Positions 54,420 through 63,649 of a DNA stretch of 64,000 nt are shown in pieces (position 1 is the stretch's first letter; each line of letters begins with the position of its first letter). The notes below the pieces were generated by a model. That model was not told where the DNA came from. It saw only the letters and a list, made by a program, of their open reading frames with translations, and did no database searches. The DNA lies in the NCBI GenBank assembly GCA_004210455.1, contig SEFA01000005.1, positions 1 through 64,000 on the forward strand, read 5' to 3'. The DNA is from Rubrivivax sp. GTDB taxonomy: Bacteria > Pseudomonadota > Gammaproteobacteria > Burkholderiales > Burkholderiaceae_C. A program made the translations under genes and the position numbers.

Positions 54420-55367
54420 TTACCTCGAGGCCTTCAAGGCCTTCTCCGCAAGCCCGGTGCGCGGCTCGACCCAGTGGTTCTGATCGAGTGCGTCGCTGCA
54501 AGCCTCGGTCTCCATCTGCAAGGTGACGTGAGCAATCTCGAACTGCTCCTTGAGCATCTGACGCAGTTGAGTCAACAGTGGACCCACGGAGACCGAGTCC
54601 TCGTGCACAACATGCGCGCTCAAACTCGTCTTGCCACTGGACAGCCCCCAGATGTGCAGGTCATGGATCCCCGTGACGCCAGAAGTTGCGGTCATCGCGG
54701 ACTCGATCGCGGTCACGTCCACCCCGTCAGGCACGCCTTCAAGGAGGATGTTCAGGCTCTCACGCAGGAGCACCCAGGTCCGAGGCAACACCCAAAGACC
54801 GATGCCCACGGCGACCAGACTGTCGACCCAGGCCCAGCCGGTGAAACGAATGACGATGGCCGCCACGATGACGCCGACCGATCCCAGGAGATCGCTCCAG
54901 ACCTCCAGGTAGGCACCCTTGACGTTGAGACTCGAATCCTTGCCGCCCATGAGCATGCGCATGCTCACGATGTTGACGATCAGACCGAGCGAGGCGATCA
55001 CCAACATGCCTACCGACTGAACCTCAGCAGGCGAGTTCAGCCGCTGCCAAGCCTCATACAGGATGTAGATCGCCACCCCGAAGAGCAGCAGGGCGTTAAA
55101 CGCCGCGGCGAGGATCTCGAAGCGGTGATAGCCGAAGCTTCTCTTCTTGTCTGCTGGCCGTCTGGCGATGCGTATGGCTGCCAGCGCGATGGCGAGGGCG
55201 GCCGCGTCAGTGAACATATGGGCGGCGTCCGAGATGAGCGCCAGGCTCTTCGTCGCGATACCACCGATGACCTCGGCGATCAGAAAGCCGAAGGTCAGCG
55301 TGAAGGCGATCCAGAGCGAGCGCTCATTGCCTCCTGCCGCGGCAGAGTGGTCGTGGTCCTTGGACAT
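54420..55367 (-). CDS. czcD: CzcD cation-diffusion-facilitator transporter
   Basis: The 315-residue CDF antiporter exports Zn/Co/Cd from the cytoplasm. It has six helices with the Zn-site motifs ISDAAHMFTDAAAL (helix II) and EVWSDLLGSVGVI (helix V), a YHRFE segment, and a cytoplasmic ferredoxin-like domain with HDLHIWGLSSGK. The short N-terminus has HDHS. AAGGAG precedes the ATG. Confidence 0.94.
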   Translation of the reverse strand: MSKDHDHSAAAGGNERSLWIAFTLTFGFLIAEVIGGIATKSLALISDAAHMFTDAAALAIALAAIRIARRPADKKRSFGYHRFEILAAAFNALLLFGVAIYILYEAWQRLNSPAEVQSVGMLVIASLGLIVNIVSMRMLMGGKDSSLNVKGAYLEVWSDLLGSVGVIVAAIVIRFTGWAWVDSLVAVGIGLWVLPRTWVLLRESLNILLEGVPDGVDVTAIESAMTATSGVTGIHDLHIWGLSSGKTSLSAHVVHEDSVSVGPLLTQLRQMLKEQFEIAHVTLQMETEACSDALDQNHWVEPRTGLAEKALKASR

Positions 55368-55465
55368 GGGTCATCTCCTTGTTCGTTTTGAATCCCATCC
55401 TCGGCAACAGCGATACCCAGCGGCCCCGCACCCGGCTCTTCAGCCTTGCGCGGGACCGCCGGCGC

Positions 55466-58400
55466 TCAATGGGCGCTGCCCTGCTCGACAGCCGCGGAGC
55501 GGCTCTCAAGTTGCTCCTCCTCCTCGTCGCGCCGGTGTGCCAGGCGGTAGAGGATGGGGAGAACCAGCAGCGTCAACGCCGTCGAGGACAAGATGCCCCC
55601 GATCACCACGGTGGCGAGCGGACGTTGCACCTCGGCGCCGGTGCCGGTGGCAAGCGCCATCGGAACGAAGCCAAGCGAGGCCACGAGCGCCGTCATCAGC
55701 ACCGGACGCAGACGCGTCAGCGCGCCTTCGTGGATCGCCTCGTCCAGTCCCTTGCCCGACTCGCGCAGGTTGCGGATGAACGAGATCATCACGAGCCCGT
55801 TGAGCACCGCTACCCCGGAAAGCGCGATGAACCCGACTGCCGCTGAGATCGAAAGCGGGATGTCTCGCAACCACAAGGCCACGATGCCGCCCGTCAAGGC
55901 GAACGGAATCCCGGTGAAGACGATGAAGCCATCCTTCATGTTCCCGAACATGGCAAAGAGCAGCACGAACACCAGCAGCAATGACACCGGGACCACGATC
56001 TGGAGACGTTGAGTCGCGGACTGCAGGTTCTCGAACTGGCCGCCCCAGACCATCCAGTAGCCGGTCGGGACCTGGACCTGCGCGCCAATCAACTGCTGGG
56101 CCTCGGCGACGAAGCTGCCCAGGTCGCGACCACGCACGTTCGAGCTCACCACGATGCGACGCTTTCCGTTCTCGCGGCTGACCTGGTTGGGACCCGGCGC
56201 GGTCGTGAAGTCAGCGACTTCACTGAGAGGGATGAAGCGGCGCGCGCCATCAGCCCCGACTGGCATCGGGATAGGCAGTCGCTTGATGGCCTCCACGTCG
56301 GCGCGCAGCACTTCGGGCAGTCGGACAAGGATGCCGAAGCGGCGATCGCCTTCGAACATGATCCCCGCGTCACGCCCGCCGACGGCCGTTGCGAGTGTGT
56401 CCTGCACGTCTTGAACGTTGATCCCGTAGCGCGCGGTGCGCTCCCGGTCGACAGTCACGCTCAGCATCGGAAGGCCGGTGGTCTGCTCCACGTTCACCTC
56501 GGACGAACCCTGGATGCCTTGCAGCAAGCCCTGGATCTTCTGAGCCGTGGCGTTCAGGACGTCCATGTCGTCGCCGAAGATCTTCACCGCGACGTCGGAA
56601 CGCACGCCCGAGATCAGTTCGTTGAAACGCAGCTGAATCGGTTGCGAGAACTCATAGTTCTGACCCGGCAGCTTGGCCGCCTCGGCCTGCACGGCCGCCA
56701 ACAGGTCGTCACGCGTGCGCTTCGGATCGGGCCACTCGTCCTGAGGCTTGAGCATCACGTATCCGTCCGAGATGTTCGGTGGCATCGGGTCCGACGCGAT
56801 CTCGGCGGTACCGGTTCGAGCGAAGACACGGTCGATCTCAGGGAACTTGGCCTTCAGCGTCGACTCCAGCTGCTGCTGCATCGTCAGCGACTGCGTGAGG
56901 CTCGTTCCCGGAATTCGCAGCGCTTGAATCGCGAAGTCGCCCTCGTTCAGGCTGGGGATGAATTCGCTGCCCATCCGCGCGGCGATAAGGCCCGTCAGCA
57001 CGATCATCACTGCGGCGAACGTCAACACCACCGCCTTGGCACCCATCACGTAGTTGAGCAGCGGCTCATACGCGCGGCGTGCCCAGCTCATCAGCCAGTT
57101 TTCTTTCTCAGCAACTTTCTTGCCGATGAACAGCGCGACCGCTGCCGGAACGAAGGTAATCGATAGGATCATCGCGCCGACCAGGGCGATCACGACCGTG
57201 AAGGCCATCGGATGGAACATCTTCCCTTCGACGCCGGCCAGAGCAAAGATCGGCAGGTAGACGATCATGATGATCAGCTGCCCGAACAGCAGCGGACGAC
57301 GAGCTTCCTGCGAGGCGAGGAACACTTCATGGAAGCGCTCCGAGCGCGTCAGCAGCCGTCCCTTGTGCTCCTGCGCATGCGCCAGGCGCCGCACGCAGTT
57401 CTCGACGATCACCACTGCGCCGTCGATGATGATGCCGAAGTCCAGTGCCCCCAGACTCATCAGGTTGGCGCTGACCTTCTGATTCACCATGCCGGTGAAG
57501 GTGAACAGCATCGAAAGCGGAATCACCATGGCCGTCAGGATGGCCGCACGGATGTTGCCCAGGAACAAGAACAGGATGGCGATGACGAGCACAGCGCCTT
57601 CGATCAAGTTCTTCTTGACGGTGGCGATCGCCTTGTCGACCAGCTTGGTTCGGTCGTAGACCGTGACCGCATGGACGCCCTTGGGCATGTTCGCGTTGAT
57701 CTCGGCCATCTTCTTGGCAACCGCTTGCGAGACCGTCCGGCTGTTCTCACCGATTAGCATGAAGACGGTACCGAGCACGACCTCGCGGCCGTTGTCGGTC
57801 GCAGCGCCGGTCCGCAACTCACGGCCGATTTCGACCGTGGCGACATCGCGCACGCGCACCGGGACGCCGCCTGCGTTGAGCAGGACGATGTTGCCGATGT
57901 CGGTCATCGAGCGCACCTGGCCCGGGGCTCGGATCAGGTACTGTTCACCGCGGCGCTCGATGTAGCCCGCGCCGACGTTGGCGTTGTTGCGATCGAGGGC
58001 AGTCACCACGTCGCTGAGCGTCAGGCCGTACGAGGACAGCTTGGACGGATCGGGGGCGACGTGGTACTCCTTGGCGAAGCCGCCGATGGAGTTGATCTCA
58101 GTCACGCCCGTCACGTTCTTCAGCTGCGGCTTGATGACCCAGTCCTGAATCTCGCGCAGGTCTGCCGGCGTATACAGCTCACCATTGGGCTTCTTCGCGC
58201 CTGGCTCGCTCTCGACAGTCCAAAGGAAAATCTCACCCAACCCCGTCGAGATCGGCCCGATGTTGGGCGTCACGCCCTCGGGCAGCTGAGACCGCGCGGA
58301 CTGGATTCGTTCGTTGACGAGCTGGCGGGCGAAGTAGATGTCCGTGCCGTCGTTGAAGATGACCGTCACTTGGGACAGCCCGTAGCGCGACAGCGAACGG

Positions 58401-58645
58401 GTCTGCTGCAGGCCAGGCAGGCCGGCCATCACCGTCTCGATTGGATAGGTGACGCGCTGTTCGGTTTCCAGCGGCGAATAGCCTGGCGCACCGGTGTTGA
58501 TCTGCACCTGCACGTTGGTGATGTCCGGCACGGCGTCGATGGGCAGCTTTTGATAGCTGAACACCCCGAGTGCGGCCATCCCGAAGACGGCAAGCATGAC
58601 AAGCCATCGATGCTCGATGGCGAAGCGGATGATGCGTTCAAACAT
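55466..58645 (-). CDS. czcA: CzcA heavy-metal RND efflux pump
   Basis: The 1059-residue proton-driven pump exports Co, Zn and Cd across the envelope. The HME1-type motif DFGIIIDGAVVIVEN (helix IV, near residue 400) has the two Asp and the Glu needed for cation and proton transport, distinguishing it from CusA. Two periplasmic loops and twelve helices are present. It lies 14 bp after czcB and about 100 bp before czcD. Confidence 0.95.
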   Translation of the reverse strand: MFERIIRFAIEHRWLVMLAVFGMAALGVFSYQKLPIDAVPDITNVQVQINTGAPGYSPLETEQRVTYPIETVMAGLPGLQQTRSLSRYGLSQVTVIFNDGTDIYFARQLVNERIQSARSQLPEGVTPNIGPISTGLGEIFLWTVESEPGAKKPNGELYTPADLREIQDWVIKPQLKNVTGVTEINSIGGFAKEYHVAPDPSKLSSYGLTLSDVVTALDRNNANVGAGYIERRGEQYLIRAPGQVRSMTDIGNIVLLNAGGVPVRVRDVATVEIGRELRTGAATDNGREVVLGTVFMLIGENSRTVSQAVAKKMAEINANMPKGVHAVTVYDRTKLVDKAIATVKKNLIEGAVLVIAILFLFLGNIRAAILTAMVIPLSMLFTFTGMVNQKVSANLMSLGALDFGIIIDGAVVIVENCVRRLAHAQEHKGRLLTRSERFHEVFLASQEARRPLLFGQLIIMIVYLPIFALAGVEGKMFHPMAFTVVIALVGAMILSITFVPAAVALFIGKKVAEKENWLMSWARRAYEPLLNYVMGAKAVVLTFAAVMIVLTGLIAARMGSEFIPSLNEGDFAIQALRIPGTSLTQSLTMQQQLESTLKAKFPEIDRVFARTGTAEIASDPMPPNISDGYVMLKPQDEWPDPKRTRDDLLAAVQAEAAKLPGQNYEFSQPIQLRFNELISGVRSDVAVKIFGDDMDVLNATAQKIQGLLQGIQGSSEVNVEQTTGLPMLSVTVDRERTARYGINVQDVQDTLATAVGGRDAGIMFEGDRRFGILVRLPEVLRADVEAIKRLPIPMPVGADGARRFIPLSEVADFTTAPGPNQVSRENGKRRIVVSSNVRGRDLGSFVAEAQQLIGAQVQVPTGYWMVWGGQFENLQSATQRLQIVVPVSLLLVFVLLFAMFGNMKDGFIVFTGIPFALTGGIVALWLRDIPLSISAAVGFIALSGVAVLNGLVMISFIRNLRESGKGLDEAIHEGALTRLRPVLMTALVASLGFVPMALATGTGAEVQRPLATVVIGGILSSTALTLLVLPILYRLAHRRDEEEEQLESRSAAVEQGSAH

Positions 58646-58659
58646 GTTGCGTCATCTCT

Positions 58660-60267
58660 TTAATGGGCGTGGGAAGCCGTGGACTTGCCGGCCTCGGCCT
58701 TGGCAACGAAGCTGCCCACAGCGATGTAGGGCACACCGGCCTTCAGACCTTCGACGATCTCGACCCGCTTGCCGTCCGTGCGGCCCACCTTGACGGGCTG
58801 GGCGACAAAGCCCGAACCGGTCTTGACGAACACGACGGGCTTCTCTTCCATCGTCTGAACGGCTTCAGAGGTCACGGTCACCGCCGCGTCGAAGGTCTCA
58901 CTCTTCATCTCGACGTTGACGAACAGGCCCGGCCGCCACGCGGTTTTGGGGTTCTCCAGGGTCACGCGAGCTTGGGCCGTGCGGGTCGACTCGCCGATGA
59001 GGGAGCCAACGTAGGCGACCTTGCCGATCGCGGACTGCTCGAACGCCGCCGCGCGCACGACCACGTTGTCGCCGACGCGCACCAGCGGCAGGTCCTTGGC
59101 AGGGACATTGATCTGGGCCCACACGGTGCGCAGATCGGCGACCGTGAAGACATTGGCGTCCTCGCGTACCTGCTCGCCCAACGCGATGTGCTTCTCGACG
59201 ATCGTGCCATCGAACGGCGCACGCAGCTCATACCGGTTGAGGGCACCGCTATCCAGCGTAGCGCCGACGGCCTGGAGCTTCTGCCGGGCGTTCGACACCG
59301 CGATCTCCGCCTCGCGCATGGCTTGCTCGGCAATCTGAACATCCTGCTGCGGCGAGATCTTCGCCTCGTACAGGCTCTTCTCACGCTCGTACGTGATCTT
59401 GGCCAGTTGCAGGCGCTTCTGCGCACCTTGCAGGTCGGCACGCTGGTCGGAGATCGACGTGCTGTTCACCACGGCCAGCACCTGGCCCTTGCGAACCATC
59501 TGGCCCAGCGCCACCGGCACGGATTCGACGACTCCGGCCACGCGTGGGACGACGTGCGCGGTGGTGTCCTCGTTGAACTTGACCTCGCCCGGCAACTGGT
59601 AGCTGGCTGCCAGCGAAGCTGCCTTGGTGGCCTCGACTACGATGCCTGAAGACTTCTGCTGCTCAGCGGTCAACGCAATCACGCCTTCGCTGGGCGAGAA
59701 CGGGAACGACTGGGTCTGACCGCCCACCACGACCTGAATGACGCCCTCAAAGACATGCGGCTCTTCAACAGGTTGGGCGCTGACAAGCGCGTCCTTCTGA
59801 GCCGCGAACGTCAGCTTCTGCTCCTCGCCGCCCGGACGCTTGATCTGCGCAGTCACCTGCAGCTGACCCGGCGCGACATCCTTGCCTGCCTGAGACACCC
59901 AGATCTTGAGGCGGGGAGTACCCTGATCCTCGGACAGCAGCGCCTCGACGGTCACGTTGCCCTTGGAGATCAGCTCACCACCACGGCTGCCCTTCTTGGC
60001 TTCTTCGTGGTGTTCGCCGTCCCCATGCCCCTTGGCGTCGTTGTGGCCCTTTTCGCCACCGGCCTTGGCTTCCCCGTGATGTTCGCCGTCGCCATGGCCC
60101 TTGGCTTCTTCGTGTGCGTGCGACTCTTCGCCGCCAGACTTCCCGCCCGTGGTCATCAGCCCGACGGCGGCTGCGGCGCCAAGCGCCAGCACCACGGCAA
60201 TGGCGATCGCCTGCTTCTTGCCGGCGCCGCTGCGCAGGCGTTCCTTGAGTTCGTTCTTGGATGTCAT
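58660..60267 (-). CDS. czcB: CzcB membrane-fusion protein with His-rich N-terminal repeats
   Basis: The 535-residue adaptor has an N-terminal membrane anchor (QAIAIAVVLALGAAAAVGL) and then a His/Asp/Glu-rich region of about 50 residues (30-80) holding a tandem repeat AKGHGDGEHHGEAK and AKGHGDGEHHEEAK. The barrel-sandwich and hairpin adaptor domains follow, with a final KVGRTDGKRVEIVEGLKAG block and the end STASHAH. The His repeats probably buffer Zn for CzcA. Confidence 0.93.
   Translation of the reverse strand: MTSKNELKERLRSGAGKKQAIAIAVVLALGAAAAVGLMTTGGKSGGEESHAHEEAKGHGDGEHHGEAKAGGEKGHNDAKGHGDGEHHEEAKKGSRGGELISKGNVTVEALLSEDQGTPRLKIWVSQAGKDVAPGQLQVTAQIKRPGGEEQKLTFAAQKDALVSAQPVEEPHVFEGVIQVVVGGQTQSFPFSPSEGVIALTAEQQKSSGIVVEATKAASLAASYQLPGEVKFNEDTTAHVVPRVAGVVESVPVALGQMVRKGQVLAVVNSTSISDQRADLQGAQKRLQLAKITYEREKSLYEAKISPQQDVQIAEQAMREAEIAVSNARQKLQAVGATLDSGALNRYELRAPFDGTIVEKHIALGEQVREDANVFTVADLRTVWAQINVPAKDLPLVRVGDNVVVRAAAFEQSAIGKVAYVGSLIGESTRTAQARVTLENPKTAWRPGLFVNVEMKSETFDAAVTVTSEAVQTMEEKPVVFVKTGSGFVAQPVKVGRTDGKRVEIVEGLKAGVPYIAVGSFVAKAEAGKSTASHAH
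59996..60115 (-). repeat. tandem His-rich coding repeat in czcB
   Basis: Two units of about 42 bp encoding AKGHGDGEHH(G/E)EAK plus flanking Glu/His segments are nearly identical in DNA, pointing to slippage or recombination expansion. Copy number may vary between strains. Confidence 0.6.
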
Positions 60268-60293
60268 TTGGAAACTCGTTGATGGATCGTTGT

Positions 60294-61589
60294 TCAGGGA
60301 CGAGCGTCGGCGCTACCGAGCCGGCGATCGATCTCCGCGGAGAGGCGGTGGGCTTGAGAGAGCGCGGTGAAGTACTGCCCGCGCGCCTGCAAGAAGGTGC
60401 GCTGCGCATCCAGCACATCCAGGAAGCCGAACTTGCCCAGCTCGAAGCCGCGGCGCGCAGCCTCGTAGGCGGTCTGGGCCCCGGGGAGCACATCGCGACG
60501 CAGTGCCTCGATCTCGTCGGTACGCGCGTCGAGCTGGTCGACGGCCTGCAGCACCTCGGAACGCAGTCGCTGCTCCTCCGCTTGAGCCATCGCCTGCGCC
60601 GCGTCGCGCTTGCGCAGCGCCTGGAACTGAGCGCCCTGATTGCGGTCGAACAAGGGAATCGGAATCGAGACGCTGATCAACGGCTGCGTGCGGCCGATGT
60701 CGGGTGCGCGTTGCGCGCCAAGGCCGACCGTGACATCGGGGACGCCGCGAGCGCGTTCCAGATTGAAGGCTGCTTCCGCGCGCTGAACCTCCATCTGCGC
60801 ACGACGCAGGATCGGAGAGCCCTGGATGCGGTCCCCAAGGGTTTCAGCACCAGGTAGCGCCGGCAGCGCGTCAGGGCTGCCGTCGACCAGCGAGATCGAC
60901 CCCTGAGGCACCCCCATCACCGCGCTCAGCGCTTTCAGGGCTGCGGTCAGGTCCGCCTGCGCCAGGCGTTGCTCGATCCGCGCCGTGGATTGCGCAACAC
61001 GAGCCCGCGTCTCTTCGGTAGGCGACACCTTGCCCGCGGTCACGCGACGACCCACGGCGTCTGCGCCGTTGGTGGCAATGCGCTGAGACTCTTCGGCGAC
61101 TTTCACGCGTTCCTGCGCGATCAGTACGTCGAAGAAGGCCTGGATGGCGCCGGCGCGAGTTTCAGCACGCTGCGTCTCTAGCTCCAGCGCCGCGACATCG
61201 CGGGTGCGCTGAGCCAGCTCGACGCGAGCGGATCGCTTGCCTCCCAGCTCGATGGTCTGGCTGAGCGTGACCTGCGTCGTACGCGTGGCCTTGCGGGTGT
61301 CCTCAGTGCTCAAGCCGAGCGTGGGATTCGGGATCAGGCCCGCCTGACGAATCGCGCCATCGTTGGACTCGAGCTCGTATCCGAACGATCGCAGAAGCGG
61401 GTTCTGACGCAACGCCGTTTGCACGGCCGCATCGAGCGTCAGTCCAGATTGAGGATAGACAGTACCGGCCGAGGAACCAGCGGCAGAGGCCGCGGCTTCA
61501 GGGGTTGCGGGACGGGTTTCGCCAGCTTGGGCGAAGGCTTGAATTTGGAAGAGTGCCGCACAAGCAAGCGGCACAAGCAATCTGCGCAT
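60294..61589 (-). CDS. czcC: CzcC outer-membrane efflux channel
   Basis: The 431-residue OEP-family protein has a signal peptide (RRLLVPLACAALFQIQAFAQ), two OEP repeats of long helices (GYELESNDGAIRQAGLIPNP, LERARGVPDVTVGLGAQRAP) and the channel-forming strands. It completes the CzcCBA pump and lies 26 bp ahead of czcB. Confidence 0.92.
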   Translation of the reverse strand: MRRLLVPLACAALFQIQAFAQAGETRPATPEAAASAAGSSAGTVYPQSGLTLDAAVQTALRQNPLLRSFGYELESNDGAIRQAGLIPNPTLGLSTEDTRKATRTTQVTLSQTIELGGKRSARVELAQRTRDVAALELETQRAETRAGAIQAFFDVLIAQERVKVAEESQRIATNGADAVGRRVTAGKVSPTEETRARVAQSTARIEQRLAQADLTAALKALSAVMGVPQGSISLVDGSPDALPALPGAETLGDRIQGSPILRRAQMEVQRAEAAFNLERARGVPDVTVGLGAQRAPDIGRTQPLISVSIPIPLFDRNQGAQFQALRKRDAAQAMAQAEEQRLRSEVLQAVDQLDARTDEIEALRRDVLPGAQTAYEAARRGFELGKFGFLDVLDAQRTFLQARGQYFTALSQAHRLSAEIDRRLGSADARP

Positions 61590-61692
61590 CGAAAACTCCA
61601 GGGTTGTGGAAACAACTCGAAGGATTCGACGAAGGCAGCGCGGCTCAAGCCGCTAGAGGAGGAACAGGAAGGAACCCGCTGCGATCGCCGAA

Positions 61693-62064
61693 TCAGGCGA
61701 TGCGCCAATTGGGGCGTTCTGGATGATCAGGAGCCCGAGTCGAGAAGACTTGCTCGTTTAGGCCACGCATGATCTGCGCGCTGAGATCCGCGAGCGCCAT
61801 GCTGGTGCTGGAGACCGGCTTGGCACCACTGAGATGACACGCACCGCAGTCGTTGTCCAAGCTGGCTTTTCCGAGCTTGGTCTTGTCGCTGGGCTGTGGC
61901 TTTTTGCCCTGAGCCTGCTGCCCAACATCGGCGTGCGAATGCACGTGATGACCGAAGTGACTGGCCTCCCTCGAACTCTCGTGCTCGCAATAGGCTGCCG
62001 CTGCTCCCCAGGTGAACTGGAAGGGCAGCAGCACCAGCAAGAAGATTGAGAGCCAGCGACGCAT
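61693..62064 (-). CDS. czcI: CzcI-like periplasmic protein
   Basis: The 123-residue protein begins with a signal peptide (RRWLSIFLLVLLPFQFTWGA). AYCEHESSREASHFGHHVHSHAD and DNDCGACHLSGAKP are His/Cys-rich metal-binding segments, and it ends RAPDHPERPNWRIA, as in CzcI, a modulator at the head of czcCBA operons. CGACH looks like a haem c site but in CzcI homologues this place holds other Cys/His pairs, so metal binding is likelier. Upstream lies a 9-bp inverted repeat. Confidence 0.87.
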   Translation of the reverse strand: MRRWLSIFLLVLLPFQFTWGAAAAYCEHESSREASHFGHHVHSHADVGQQAQGKKPQPSDKTKLGKASLDNDCGACHLSGAKPVSSTSMALADLSAQIMRGLNEQVFSTRAPDHPERPNWRIA

Positions 62065-62080
62065 ATGGCGCAGTCTAGTG

Positions 62081-62108
62081 CGGTCAACGGTTCAGAAGAG
62101 CCGTTGAC
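62081..62108. promoter_or_regulatory. inverted repeat upstream of czcI
   Basis: GGTCAACGG and CCGTTGACC are perfect 9-bp arms with 10 bp between, 17 bases before the czcI start. Candidate CzcR operator or leader hairpin; no T-run follows on either strand. Confidence 0.45.
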
Positions 62109-62157
62109 CTAGCCTTTAAGGGACACGTGTAGGCAATCGGGCACAGCCCGACCGGGC

Positions 62158-62499
62158 TTAACTGCCTTCGGACTCGTTGCGGCCGACGTAAACCGTGAAG
62201 TTCGTGTTAGCGAAGCCTTCCGGTGCGATGACGGGCAGGTTCACGGCGCGATGTTGCGCCGAGTCGAACTTCCAGGTGAAGGTCTTCGCACCGTCACGGA
62301 ACTCGACGATCTGGCCGCAGTCGACGTTCACAAAGCCGCCTTGCTTGACGTTGACCACCTTATCGGCCTTCACTGCTGCGACGGGCAGGCCGTGCGGCGA
62401 GCGGCCGTTCATCATGAGCTCCGACTGGGTTGCAGCTTGGGCGCCAGCGGTCAGCATCACAGCGGCAACGGCAGAGAGGATCGACACGGAAACCTTCAC
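62158..62499 (-). CDS. czcE: CzcE-family periplasmic metal-binding protein (first copy)
   Basis: The 113-residue protein has a signal peptide (to GAQAA) and CzcE motifs GLPVAAVKADKVVNVKQGG, DCGQIVEFRDGAKTFTWKFD, HRAVNLPVIAPEGF and VYVGRNESEGS. GTG start with AAGGAG upstream. It leads the czc block, before czcI. A leader sequence GAACAAGGAG is shared with the second czcE and with czcD. Confidence 0.87.
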   Translation of the reverse strand: MKVSVSILSAVAAVMLTAGAQAATQSELMMNGRSPHGLPVAAVKADKVVNVKQGGFVNVDCGQIVEFRDGAKTFTWKFDSAQHRAVNLPVIAPEGFANTNFTVYVGRNESEGS

Positions 62500-62527
62500 T
62501 TGATGTACTCCTTGTTCGTGAACGTGA

Positions 62528-62540
62528 CCTCCGACGGAGG
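62528..62540. promoter_or_regulatory. palindrome upstream of czcE
   Basis: CCTCCGACGGAGG is a perfect palindrome around one base, about 30 bases before the czcE start. Possible operator; unproven. Confidence 0.35.
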
Positions 62541-62617
62541 CGACACAACGTTCATCGCGGAGTGAACTTTAGAAGTCGGCACCTTCCAGCAAACCGTGCG
62601 TGTTGATTACAAAACTG

Positions 62618-63118
62618 TCAGCTTCTGAGAGTGGCGCGGTCGGCCGCAGAAGCAGGTTGAGCACCCGCGGACGGCCCTTCGTCGTCGGTGCGCGCGACCT
62701 CTTTCAGCGGCGCCATCCAGCGAAGCGTGGCGTAGGTCACCAGGCTGAGGATCACCGCGATGTCATACAGGCCGTAGCCAACCGCACCGCCGACCGCGCC
62801 GGTCGCCCAAAGACTTGCCGCAGTGGCTGTTCCCGAAGCGCCGGCAGAGTGCTTCAGGATCGCCCCACCTCCGATGAAGCCGACGCCGGTGATGAGACCT
62901 TCCAGGATGCGGGCCTGACCGATCGAGTCGATGCCCAGTACACGGATGGCGACCAGCACGAAGCCACAACTGGCGATTGCCACGAGAGGAAAGGTGCGTA
63001 TGCCAGCGCTGCGCTCCTTGCGCTCCCGGTCCCAGCCGATGGGCAACGCAAGCACGTACGCGATCCCCAAGTCCATCACGTGGGAGGCGATCTCGACCCA
63101 ATTCACTTGACCTGTCAT
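62618..63118 (-). CDS. MgtC/SapB-family membrane protein
   Basis: The 166-residue protein has four or five helices and the family segments LPIGWDRERKERSAGIRTFPLVAI in outline, GLITGVGFIGGGAILK and TAASLWATGAVG. MgtC proteins affect Mg and acid tolerance through the F-type ATPase in pathogens, but the environmental members are unassigned. It lacks the extra C-terminal domain of MgtC itself and is nearer to SapB/YhiD. AGGAG precedes the ATG. Confidence 0.9.
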   Translation of the reverse strand: MTGQVNWVEIASHVMDLGIAYVLALPIGWDRERKERSAGIRTFPLVAIASCGFVLVAIRVLGIDSIGQARILEGLITGVGFIGGGAILKHSAGASGTATAASLWATGAVGGAVGYGLYDIAVILSLVTYATLRWMAPLKEVARTDDEGPSAGAQPASAADRATLRS

Positions 63119-63295
63119 GTTTGGCTCCTAGCCGTTTGATAGTGAGAACGATCGGCAAAGCGGCAAGCGTTAGGCATTCCTGACAACACCGTAATCGCGC
63201 CGTCAGCGGCTTGCCCGCAGCGGCAACTCATCATGGCGACGCACTGGGCAGCCCCCTGGCTCCCAGCCCGCCAACCACGATGTATCGGAGCGACC

Positions 63296-63649
63296 ATGTC
63301 CATTCTTCGCCGCCTGTTCAGCGGCCACCACAGCGGTGGTCACGGACGAAGTGATCACCACGGCGGGCATCGCCGTCTCGGCGACCCGAGGTACGACTCG
63401 CACGGCAGTCGGAATTCGGGATGGTCGGAACCGTCGCAGCCGCCAATGGAGCGCTCCAACGAACAGCATGTCGCCTGCATGCGCTGCGGCGCGAGCAACA
63501 ACGCTGCAGGCCGCTTCTGCACCCAGTGCGGTTTCGCGCTGCGCCCCACGGCTTGCGGGAAGTGCGCCGAACCGCTCGGCACGGAAGGCAAGTTCTGCCC
63601 AAATTGCGGCACGCCCATTCCCGCCGCGTCTCCCGCTTCATCTGGTTGA
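63296..63649 (+). CDS. His-rich double zinc-ribbon protein
   Basis: The 117-residue protein has a His/Gly/Arg-rich N-terminus (FSGHHSGGHGRSDHHGGHRR) and two C-terminal zinc ribbons, CMRCGASNNAAGRFCTQCG and CGKCAEPLGTEGKFCPNCG, eight Cys in CxxC pairs. No signal peptide. ATG at 63296 has GGAGCGACC upstream. Its end overlaps the convergent gene at the window edge by 12 bp. Cytosolic zinc buffer or a small adaptor are guesses. Confidence 0.75.
   Translation: MSILRRLFSGHHSGGHGRSDHHGGHRRLGDPRYDSHGSRNSGWSEPSQPPMERSNEQHVACMRCGASNNAAGRFCTQCGFALRPTACGKCAEPLGTEGKFCPNCGTPIPAASPASSG

Noticed and set aside
61830-61850. CGACH in CzcI as a cytochrome c haem site
   Set aside because: CzcI is a small His/Cys-rich metal protein; a lone CxxCH-like motif without an axial Met region is better explained by metal binding.
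62145-62158. AGCCCGACCGGGCT as terminator of the first czcE
   Set aside because: Short stem overlapping the stop codon and no T-run follows on the reverse strand.
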